Assembly: GCA_028752135.1 (NCBI GenBank)
Contig: CP082782.1
Span: forward strand, 1-64,000
DNA: 64,000 nucleotides
Direction: 5' to 3'
Origin: Ehrlichia sp028752135
GTDB taxonomy: Bacteria > Pseudomonadota > Alphaproteobacteria > Rickettsiales > Anaplasmataceae
Made by a program: the position numbers and the translations under genes
Shown: positions 29,456 to 38,483 of the stretch, piece by piece
How the letters are laid out: every line of letters starts with the position of its first letter
Position numbering within the stretch: the first letter of the stretch is position 1
Notes under the pieces: model-generated
Told to the model about the DNA's origin: nothing
The model's database searches: none
What the model saw: the letters and a program-made list of their open reading frames with translations, nothing else

Positions 29456-30082
29456 ATGACAGATCAAAGTATAGTAAAAATTAATGCAAGTTTAAGAGAA
29501 AATGTAGGTACTGGTCCTTCACGTGCTTTGAGATGTAATGGCTCAATACCAGCGGTAATATACGGTAAAGGTCGAGATCCTTTAAGCATATTTTTATCTG
29601 ACAGGGAATTTTTAAGTAAATATAGATCGGCTGCATTATCAACACATTTAATTGAATTAGAAATAAACAACAAGAAAGAATATGTATTAATGCGAGATAT
29701 ACAAAAACATCCGGTTACTGATAGGATACAACATGTAGATTTTCAGTTTATTGATTACGGAACAGAAATAAAAATAGAAGTTCCCCTTATATTTATTAAT
29801 GAGCATAAATGTATAGGAATTAAAAGAGGTGGTGTATTAAATATACTACATCGTACTTTATCTATAAAATGTTCTCCTAGTGCAATACTCCAAAACATAG
29901 AAATAGACTTATCTGACTTAACAGCAGGACATTCTATACATGTGAGTGATTTAAAGCTTCCTTCAGAAGTAAACGTAGTGATGAAAGAAGATAATCCGGC
30001 TCTAGTCACAATCTCTAGTGCTAGCACAGACAAAGATACAAGCAGCCAAGAATCCGATAGTAATGTATCAGAAAATAGTTAA
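29456..30082 (+). CDS. rplY: 50S ribosomal protein L25/Ctc
   Basis: L25 binds 5S rRNA. This is the longer CTC form (208 aa): an L25 domain (GPSRALRCNGSIPAVIYGKG near 19-38, RDIQKHPVTDRIQHVDF near 80) plus the C-terminal beta domain (IEIDLSDLTAGHSIHVSDL) and a Ser/Asp-rich tail. Its stop overlaps the pth start (TAATG), and the rplY-pth pair is common in bacteria. Confidence 0.95.
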   Translation: MTDQSIVKINASLRENVGTGPSRALRCNGSIPAVIYGKGRDPLSIFLSDREFLSKYRSAALSTHLIELEINNKKEYVLMRDIQKHPVTDRIQHVDFQFIDYGTEIKIEVPLIFINEHKCIGIKRGGVLNILHRTLSIKCSPSAILQNIEIDLSDLTAGHSIHVSDLKLPSEVNVVMKEDNPALVTISSASTDKDTSSQESDSNVSENS

Positions 30083-30702
30083 TGTTTCCTATTAGCTATC
30101 TTATGCTATATTTGTTAGTTGGTTTAGGTAACCCTGGTAAAAAGTATGAATTGACACGTCATAATGTTGGATTCATGATAATAGATGCAATAGCAAATAA
30201 ATTTAACTTTCCTAGTTTTACAAAAAAGCATAACGCATTAATATCAGGTAATAGTATTGACTCACACAAGGTTGTTTTAGTTAAACCTTACACATTTATG
30301 AACAATTCTGGTGCTCCAATCATGAGCGTAGTCAGTTTATACAAGATTCCTTTAAATAATGTCATAGTATTCCATGATGAAGTAGAGATAGACTTCTGTA
30401 CTATAAGAGTAAAAAAAAGCGGAGGTAATGCAGGACACAATGGTCTCAGGTCAATAGACAATATACTTGGAAAAGAGTATTGGAGAGTCAGATTTGGTGT
30501 AGGACATTCTAACAATACAATAGACCTATCGCATTATGTTTTATCACATTTTAATAATCTTGATGCTGTTAACAGTACAATAGATAAAATCATAGAGAAT
30601 ATCACTTTACTTCTAGAAGATAACAAGTCTATGTTCATGGACAAAGTTCGAAATCTTTCAAAATACGAAGATATAGCACAATCTACAACTATAAAACCAT
30701 AA
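30082..30702 (+). CDS. pth: Peptidyl-tRNA hydrolase
   Basis: Pth recycles tRNA from drop-off peptidyl-tRNAs. The core motifs are LLVGLGNPGKKYELTRHNVGF, PYTFMNNSG, FHDEVEIDF and GGNAGHNGLRSID. The first ATG overlaps the rplY stop (206 aa). The ATG at 30103 would give 199 aa and put the catalytic His at position 20 as in E. coli, so it may be the true start. An 8-bp hairpin (AGAGTATA / TATACTCT, 30720-30745) follows the gene. Confidence 0.95.
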   Translation: MFPISYLMLYLLVGLGNPGKKYELTRHNVGFMIIDAIANKFNFPSFTKKHNALISGNSIDSHKVVLVKPYTFMNNSGAPIMSVVSLYKIPLNNVIVFHDEVEIDFCTIRVKKSGGNAGHNGLRSIDNILGKEYWRVRFGVGHSNNTIDLSHYVLSHFNNLDAVNSTIDKIIENITLLLEDNKSMFMDKVRNLSKYEDIAQSTTIKP

Positions 30703-31615
30703 TATCATAAGTGATTTCAAGAGTATAATAATAAGTCTATACTCTCATCAATATAACACAAAGATGAGAACATAATACTAAATACATAAAACAGAAATTT
30801 TCAACTAAAATATACACAAACAATTAACTCTAGAATTTTTAAAAAAACTATATTTCCCACTATAAAAATGCAAAATAAATTTATGCTTTATATGTTAAAA
30901 ACGTTTCAATACTTAAAATTCACTATGTATCACAAATCAAAATTATAGAACACATCACTATCAAAACAAATTTATTCTTATAATAAAAACTTTTAAAATA
31001 TGAACTTATACATCTAATAGAATTACATTATATATAGATCAATTATAGCGTTATTAGGGATAAGCTCATATTAAATAAAACTGAATTTTGAAAATCACTG
31101 TACTAAAACAAAAAACACTTATAACCTATGCTATCACCATAGACAAAGCCATTAATCTATCAAGAACATATATTAAAAAAACTGTTATATCTTTTTACTA
31201 ATATTATGTAAAGTTTAGTAAGGGCATTAATAACTTATAACACAATCATTATAGATAATGACTAAGTCTATACAGGGATTACATTCAATTGTTAAACTAA
31301 CTTTGTTTCTTAAAGACTAAATTAGCTATGAAAGATAAAAGATCAGACACAATATCCGACAAGAATATAAGTATCCTACTTATATTAACGTAAAGTTTTA
31401 TTATGGTACATTCCACCAACAGGAATTGATTATTAAATATGCTACACAATAAAAGTTATCCTTTTTAATACTAAAATAGAATAATATTACAGAAAACAGT
31501 TAAATAGTAATCACACTATTACTAATAATAATAATAATTTATAGAGAATTTATTAAATTTTCTCTCTTTCTATGCTAGAATACTAGCTAACAGTATTCTA
31601 AATCTCTAACTAACT
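30703..31615. other. Non-coding gap between pth and purF
   Basis: 913 AT-rich bases with no gene. The last ~60 bases before purF hold two dyads, listed separately. Confidence 0.55.
31576..31600 (+). promoter_or_regulatory. Inverted repeat in the purF leader
   Basis: TAGAATACT (31576-31584) and AGTATTCTA (31592-31600) form a perfect 9-bp stem with a 7-base loop, ending 15 bases before the purF ATG. It could block ribosome access or act as an operator, though chance dyads of this size occur in AT-rich DNA. Confidence 0.35.
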
Positions 31616-33004
31616 ATGCACTTTAACGAAATATACGAAGAATGTGGAGTATTTGCTATACAAAACAACCAATTTGCAGCCGTCAATTGTATTTTAGGAC
31701 TACATGCACTGCAACATAGAGGCCAAGAATCATTTGGCATAATAACATCAAAAAACAATACTTTTTATTGTTATTACTCCAATGAACAAGTGAACAGCAT
31801 TTTTAATCAACAATCAAAAATAGATATTCTTGTAGGAAATACAGCTATTGGACATGTACGTTATTCTACAAGTGGAAGTAAATTAGGTGTTCAACCAATA
31901 ACTTTAGATTCTAAATTTGGAAAATTAGCAATAGCCCATAACGGTAATCTGACTAACACAAAAAAAACAAGAAAGTTTCTCATTGAAAAAGGTTGTATTT
32001 TTTCATCAGATATTGATACAGAAGTAATTGCACATTTAATTGCTATTAATACACAAAATACCTTATTCAACAATATTACATATGCATTACAGACTATAGA
32101 AGGAGCGTATTCACTGGTAATGTTAATAAACGATACATTAATATGCTGTCGTGACCCATCCGGGATTAGACCATTAGTATTAGGTACATTAGACAACTCT
32201 TATATCGTAACTTCAGAAACCTGTTCTTTAGATATATTTGGAGCTAAATTTGTCAGAGATATTTTACAAGGCGAACTTATAACAATTGATAAAAACAATA
32301 CCTTAACAAGCTCTTTCCCATTAAAAAAACAGAAATCAAGTTTTTGTATTTTCGAATATGTATATTTTGCACGACCAGATAGTATAATGGAGAACAAGTC
32401 TATTTATGAAATACGTAAAAACATAGGAAAGGAATTAGCAAGAGAAAATCCTATACCACAAGATACACATATGATAGTACCAGTTCCTGATTCTGGGGTA
32501 CCAGCCGCATTAGGATTTGCAGAATATACAAAAATACCTTTTGAATTTGGTATTATTAGGAATCATTATATTGGTAGAACTTTTATTCAACCTAACGATC
32601 ATATCCGAAACATGGGAGTAAAACTAAAACACAACGCTAATTCTTCTATATTAAAGGACAAAATTATAATTTTAATAGATGACAGTCTCGTAAGGGGTAC
32701 AACTTTAAAAAACATAATAACACTATTACACAAAGCTGGGGCTAAACAAATACATTTAAGGATTTCTAGCCCACCAACTATAAAATCTTGTTTCTACGGT
32801 ATAGATACACCAGAAGAGTCAAAATTAATAGCTAACAGATTATCAAAAACAGAAATTGCACAGACATTAGGATGTGACAGCTTATACTTCTTAAGCATAG
32901 ATGGTCTCTACAAAGCTATATGCAATACAAAGCGTAACAATATTACCCCCCAATATTGTGATGCTTGTTTCACAGGAGATTATCCCATAAGAATAACAGA
33001 ATAA
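31616..33004 (+). CDS. purF: Amidophosphoribosyltransferase
   Basis: PurF makes phosphoribosylamine from PRPP and glutamine, the first committed step of purine synthesis. The 462-aa protein has a short propeptide before the N-terminal nucleophile (C10 in EECGVFAI), the Ntn glutaminase motifs GHVRYSTSG and AIAHNGNLTN, and the PRTase motif IILIDDSLVRGTT. Cys residues near 386 and at the C-terminus (CDACFTGDYP) fit the iron-sulfur type of PurF. No neighbours in the pathway. Confidence 0.96.
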   Translation: MHFNEIYEECGVFAIQNNQFAAVNCILGLHALQHRGQESFGIITSKNNTFYCYYSNEQVNSIFNQQSKIDILVGNTAIGHVRYSTSGSKLGVQPITLDSKFGKLAIAHNGNLTNTKKTRKFLIEKGCIFSSDIDTEVIAHLIAINTQNTLFNNITYALQTIEGAYSLVMLINDTLICCRDPSGIRPLVLGTLDNSYIVTSETCSLDIFGAKFVRDILQGELITIDKNNTLTSSFPLKKQKSSFCIFEYVYFARPDSIMENKSIYEIRKNIGKELARENPIPQDTHMIVPVPDSGVPAALGFAEYTKIPFEFGIIRNHYIGRTFIQPNDHIRNMGVKLKHNANSSILKDKIIILIDDSLVRGTTLKNIITLLHKAGAKQIHLRISSPPTIKSCFYGIDTPEESKLIANRLSKTEIAQTLGCDSLYFLSIDGLYKAICNTKRNNITPQYCDACFTGDYPIRITE

Positions 33005-34032
33005 ATAATAGCTAATAATTTTAAACATTTTCACAGGATAAACACATTAAAGAATCAATTATACTACTAACAGTAGAATGCAAATAAGCAGCTATAATAA
33101 TCTTTCTAAGACAAACAAGATTTTAAACTAGCAAAGCACAACAAGTATACTGTATATCACCTACAACAAACTACAAATAAGAATTCAAACCAAGCTAGAG
33201 TAGAAAGACTAAAACATAAAACTTTCAAAGAAAAACGCAATGACCAAAAAGCTAAGTTTAAACATGACAAAAAGACTTCTAAATCAGAACACAATTATCA
33301 CATGCTTATACAAACTTTACAAGTTCTCACAAAACAATTGTTTTTTTGTTTATCAAAAACTAATATACACAAATAAATATCCCTCCTCTTTTTACAAATT
33401 ATTTATTTATGCTTACATCAAATAAACATAATTTTAAGCACTATGCTCTTTTATATACCAACACAATATACACGTATCACTATTTAATAACAATTAAGAC
33501 CTTTATAAAACATACGATACATCACCCACTACACTAAAAATAGTATAATGAAGAACAAGTAAATATTGTTCAAGCTTCAGTACCCATTTACATATAAATG
33601 ACAATTAACTAGTTATAAATCCACATTTATATACTAGAAACTATTTACTGATTTTGTACATAACTTATATTCTTATATTAAAAAAATTTTTACCTAAATA
33701 CAGTATACATTTCTTTACCCCTTTAGATAATACGCTGCTGCTACTTAACAATAACTAAGAGTTCTAGAACACACATGGATATATCTATTAAAGCAACACA
33801 GACAAAATTAAACCTTCCTCCTAATACTTGCTTTTTTAGTATTCAGAATTATGTTTAATAAACATAGATTTTATATTATGAATATTAAGCAATAATATTC
33901 CTTTCTTATTGCCACATAGATAACTTGCACACTGAAGAAATTTACGGCTAGAGACCACATATTCCTTATTCTAATATGATACATATGTAACTACTTAAAA
34001 AAACCAAAATTAGTACGAGTAAAGATAAATTG
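33005..34032. other. Long non-coding gap between convergent purF and ygfZ
   Basis: 1028 AT-rich bases. A 61-codon frame at 33240-33425 has Lys/Asn/Tyr/Ile-rich composition expected from random AT-rich DNA, so I do not call it. No other feature. Confidence 0.55.
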
Positions 34033-34871
34033 TTATTTTTTAGTTAATATTTTAACTTTAGTATCTCTTACCTTTAAATCGCATGAATCACTACTCATAT
34101 TTACATCCAACAAACATAATCCTATATTACGAATATTAGATAACAATATTCCTACTTCTTGCCCCGCATGTGTAATCTTTACATCAGGAAAAGATCCACT
34201 TTCAGAAATTATAGTATATATTTTTTTTTTTACTCCAGCACGACACATACGTGCTACTACTTCTTGCCCTATATAACAACCTTTATTAAAATCAATTGCA
34301 TTTAACCTCTCCATTCCAAATTGCAAAGGAAATGATGCACCCTTTACCATATCTTTAGTACAATCTGGTACACCATTACTAATTCTTAAAACTTCATAAT
34401 CCTCATACTTGCCAAGATCATTACACATTTCATTCAGTGCACTATTAGATTCATTAAATATTACACGCAATCCCAACTTAGATAATCTAGGATCCTGAAA
34501 AAATATAGTATCATCTTCACAATAAGTGTATCCACATTCATACTTACTATACTTCTCACCAATAAACACCCCAACCTTATAGCTTTTTTTTCTTTAATCA
34601 CTACTTTTGATTGCAATCTATATAATAAAAACTTCTCAATGATTTCTTCTTTATCCACACTATAACAATCCAATAACAAACACTTTTCATACTGAACAAC
34701 AAAAAAATCATATAGATATCTACCATTGGCACTCAAAAGAAGTGCATAAAGAGATTTATTTTGAGCTAGATTTAAAATATTATTTGTCGTAGTTTGATTG
34801 AGCAACTGCTTAGCATCTGAACCATATAACATCACCACACTTCTATCCGGTAAAGCAACAAATTGGCTCAT
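34033..34871 (-). pseudogene. ygfZ: YgfZ/GcvT-family folate-binding protein, frameshifted
   Basis: YgfZ is a tetrahydrofolate-binding protein that helps iron-sulfur cluster enzymes. The N-terminal frame (34461-34871) starts MSQFVALPDRSVVMLYGSDA and the C-terminal frame (34033 upward) contains the family signature KGCYIGQEVVARM. The switch occurs at an A8 run on the coding strand (34584-34591). One more A gives KEKKSYKVGVFIGEK and a continuous ~280-aa protein. This is either a true single-base deletion or a sequencing error. Because YgfZ is conserved and both halves show no other damage, error or very recent loss is more likely than long decay. Confidence 0.88.
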
Positions 34872-35526
34872 ATTTATCTCACATTTTTATATACATTTAA
34901 TTTCATTCAGTTTTGCCTATAAAATATGATATTGCAATAGTTAATCCCTAAAAGCAACTTTATACATAAAAATATTAAAGACTACTTTTCTTCACTTACT
35001 TTGTAATATTCGATATCGTATTAGACAAATTCTACTTCTGAACATCACTACATGATACTTATTTACCTAATTTGATAAGGATTCTTTCTTAATTATAGAA
35101 ACATGAACTTAGAATTATCATTTCACAACACACGATTATAAAACAACCTAAAAGCATAAAACCTGATCATTATCAACTTTATCATAAACGTTCATTTTCA
35201 TACTTGTATCAATAACATAAACGCATAAACACACTTTTCAGTAGTTAGATTCATATTGTCCACACCATTTCTAGAGATTCCATATTAATAATGAGATTTA
35301 CCTATAATAACTTTATTATAAAAGTCTTATTTTGATAAAAAATTCAGATACCACAGGATTTAACTATTGAATAATAAACATTATTACACTTATATCTATT
35401 AAGTATAAAATTAAGACCATAGCTATCATTCCACTTTTAACAGAAAAAGCAAAGATAATCCTGAGAACTAAACTGCATTACATTTAAACGAAGTATAAAT
35501 TAATTATATTCAATACAAAACTTATA
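34872..35526. other. Non-coding gap between ccmF region and ygfZ
   Basis: 655 AT-rich bases; no gene or clear signal. Confidence 0.5.
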
Positions 35527-35670
35527 TTAATCAAAGAAAAACTCTACTTCTTCTTTAGCACTATCAAGAGCATCTGAACTATAACTATACTCATAACTCG
35601 CATCTATGTCTTTAGCAAAATGCGCTCCAATATAACTAAAATTTGCTGTTTCTATATTACAACAAATCAT
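35527..35670 (-). CDS. Possible small acidic protein downstream of ccmF
   Basis: A 47-aa frame from an ATG at 35670, 25 bases after the ccmF stop on the same strand. The peptide begins MICCNIETANFSYIGAHF and ends with acidic EEVEFFFD. It has less Lys/Asn/Ile than chance AT-rich frames and more G on its coding strand. It could be a real small gene co-transcribed with ccmF or the remnant of a longer one. No family recognised. Confidence 0.4.
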   Translation of the reverse strand: MICCNIETANFSYIGAHFAKDIDASYEYSYSSDALDSAKEEVEFFFD

Positions 35671-35694
35671 GAATTAACTATTACCCTATACTAT

Positions 35695-37632
35695 TTATAT
35701 ATTAGAAGGAATTTCAACTTCTGTTGGCATTTCAGATATTAATGATGCTCTTATAGTCCTATTAGAAAAAAGACCTATAATACCACCAAATGTTATTAAT
35801 AAAAACCCTAGCCATATTAAATTTATACAAGGTTTATAATATATTTTTACAGCTATACCTTTTATCCTGTCTATATCACCAATAACAACATAAATATCAG
35901 ATAACCAATGCCTATATATGGAACTTTCAGTATTTTTTACACCTTCAACTATGTAAAATCTATTTTCCGGAAACATTTCACCTAGAACATTACCATACTT
36001 CATGATCAAAAATTTTCCACGTATAGCATTATAATTTTTGTTCTCTACAAAAGATAATTTAGATAAAACAACTTGAAAACTCCTAATATTAATAGAACTA
36101 TTTTCTCTCATATAAAGTTCATAAGTTTCATCCCATACAGTAGAAGCAACTACCCCAAATACAAAAATAGCAACACCCATATGAGCAATTAACATAGAAT
36201 AATATCCTTTAGAACAAGATTTAGCTAATTTTACAGTATCATAAAATGGAATTGAAAATACTCTTACTTTCTTACAATAGTCTTCTAATACCGACAAAAA
36301 TAGTAATACCGACAATAAAAGCATTACTATAACAAAAAAATTATTATCCATAATAAAAGGTAGAAAAAGTAAAGTACCAAAACCAGAAAATTTAAAGTTT
36401 TCTATTAAAATTCTATTTTTTTTCTCATCTAACCCAAAAACAATTACCATTAACAATAAAGTACAGAATACTAAATAATTAAACAAAGAATTATAATATG
36501 GAGCCCCTACAGCAATAACATCACCAGTTACAAATTCTAACACAATAGGATATACAGTACCGATAAATACTATAGCAAAAGCTGTTAATAATAGAACATT
36601 ATTCAATAGTAACATTGTAACTTTAGAAAATAATAAAAAACTATACTTTTTTTCCTTGCTTCTTTCTGCAAAACAAATAAAACTCATAATCCCACTGCTA
36701 ACTATTATACCAATTAGCATTAATATATAGAAGCCACGCTCTGGATCATTAGCAAAAGCATGCACAGAAATTAGAACCCCTGATCTAACCAAAAATGTAC
36801 CAATAAGACTCATTACAAACGAGCAAATTGATAACAAAGTTGCAAAATTATAAAATATGTTAAATTTCTGCACTAAAGGCAATAAATGTATTAAAGTTGC
36901 ACCAAGCAACCATGGCATAAGGGAAGCATTTTCAACTGGATCCCAAAACCAAAATCCTCCCCAACCTAATTCTCTATAAGCCCACCAACTGCCTAATCCT
37001 ATTCCCAGAGTCAAAAACGACCACGCAAGCAAAGCCCATCTATTAATGATTATTGCCCATTTTACACTATCCTTTTTAACAATAATTCCAGCAATAGCAA
37101 GAGAAAATACAACACTAAAACCCACATATCCTAGATACAGAATTGGAGGATGTATCATTAATCCTGTATCCTGTAATATAGGATTAAATCCCAACCCTTC
37201 ATATTCAATAGTAGGCATTTTCACAAAAGGACTAGATATTAACGAAGTAAACAATAAAAAACCAAAATTAATTATATGCTGTATTGATATAGCTATTTTT
37301 TTTAAATCTTCCTCATCAAGAAAAATCTCTAATAATAAAGCATATAAACTTATGATCCACACCCATAATAGAATAGAACCCTCATGATTACCCCAAATAC
37401 CAAATATTTTATATAACAAAGGTTTATCTGTATGGGAATTGTAATACACATTATAAAATGAAAAATCATCAATAAGATGTATATATAATAATAATCCTAT
37501 AGAACAACTTGTAAGTATAAATATAAGCACTGTAAGCACTTTTGAGTAACAAAAAGATATACGCGAAATAAATGGATAGAGAATTGAAAATATACATGCT
37601 ATTAAAAGCGGGAAATCTATTAAATTAATCAT
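35695..37632 (-). CDS. ccmF: Cytochrome c heme lyase subunit CcmF
   Basis: CcmF attaches heme to apocytochrome c in the system I pathway at the periplasmic face of the inner membrane. The 645-aa protein has about 14-15 membrane segments and the WWD motif GGFWFWDPVENASLMPWL; conserved His residues flank it (for example MIHPPILYLGY and SVHAFANDP). The periplasmic C-terminal domain precedes the last TM. Length is normal. Other ccm genes are not adjacent, as is usual in Rickettsiales. Confidence 0.95.
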   Translation of the reverse strand: MINLIDFPLLIACIFSILYPFISRISFCYSKVLTVLIFILTSCSIGLLLYIHLIDDFSFYNVYYNSHTDKPLLYKIFGIWGNHEGSILLWVWIISLYALLLEIFLDEEDLKKIAISIQHIINFGFLLFTSLISSPFVKMPTIEYEGLGFNPILQDTGLMIHPPILYLGYVGFSVVFSLAIAGIIVKKDSVKWAIIINRWALLAWSFLTLGIGLGSWWAYRELGWGGFWFWDPVENASLMPWLLGATLIHLLPLVQKFNIFYNFATLLSICSFVMSLIGTFLVRSGVLISVHAFANDPERGFYILMLIGIIVSSGIMSFICFAERSKEKKYSFLLFSKVTMLLLNNVLLLTAFAIVFIGTVYPIVLEFVTGDVIAVGAPYYNSLFNYLVFCTLLLMVIVFGLDEKKNRILIENFKFSGFGTLLFLPFIMDNNFFVIVMLLLSVLLFLSVLEDYCKKVRVFSIPFYDTVKLAKSCSKGYYSMLIAHMGVAIFVFGVVASTVWDETYELYMRENSSINIRSFQVVLSKLSFVENKNYNAIRGKFLIMKYGNVLGEMFPENRFYIVEGVKNTESSIYRHWLSDIYVVIGDIDRIKGIAVKIYYKPCINLIWLGFLLITFGGIIGLFSNRTIRASLISEMPTEVEIPSNI

Positions 37633-38483
37633 TAGAAATTTTTAAAATTGCTTAAAAAATAAGGATTATTCATTATAAGACTTTTAATTAGAACTTGCAA
37701 AGCATAGCTTGACACATTTCTAACAATTAACATTAAAATCAAAAAATACAACTAAACCATTGTTAACTATATATTCGAATACACAAACCATAAATTAAAT
37801 GTTCAAAAACATACTGTAAAAAAATTGAAATAAACAATTTCATATAAATATCCTATTTTTTTAATACCCATCCATAATAAGAATAGATATAGATAACAGA
37901 GGACATTTTTTCATAGATCTTATTTATAGCTTATAGACATTAATATAGATACATTTCAAAATAAAATTGCAATTACTATATAAAAACACTAGAACCAATG
38001 ATTCTGTATTCAAAATACCTTAGCAAATTATTCAAACTCTTACAAAATATAACAATATCTCCCTACTAAATTATACCTACATATTTATATTCATAAATTA
38101 AGTATCAAATGCTATAAGCACACCTACATACTAATAAACAGTTAATAATACTTCTAATTACACAACATAAATTAACATAGCTTTTAAGCAATAACCTGTC
38201 TAATAGGAGCTTATTATACTTAAGAAATTTTTTACATTGTATATTCTATAAGTATCCACATATTACACAACAACATATAAATACAATATGACATTCCAAG
38301 CAAAAGACAACATAGAACATCCAGATTAGTAACGTTATGTAACTAAATTAAGTACGATCTTTACTTGTAACATTAGTTAAATTAAACACTTATTTTGCTT
38401 AACATTGTATTTATAAAATTATCATTGTTTCAGTGACAGCAATTTCCTATACTTAAGCGATAGAATAAGTCAAATATTTCATA
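37633..38483. other. Non-coding gap, divergent ccmF / valS
   Basis: 851 AT-rich bases. It must hold promoters for both genes; no other feature seen. Confidence 0.5.

Noticed and set aside
33240..33425. 61-codon open frame in the purF-ygfZ gap
   Set aside because: Composition (Lys, Asn, Tyr, Ile, Phe) is what random AT-rich DNA gives; no domain, no ribosome site.
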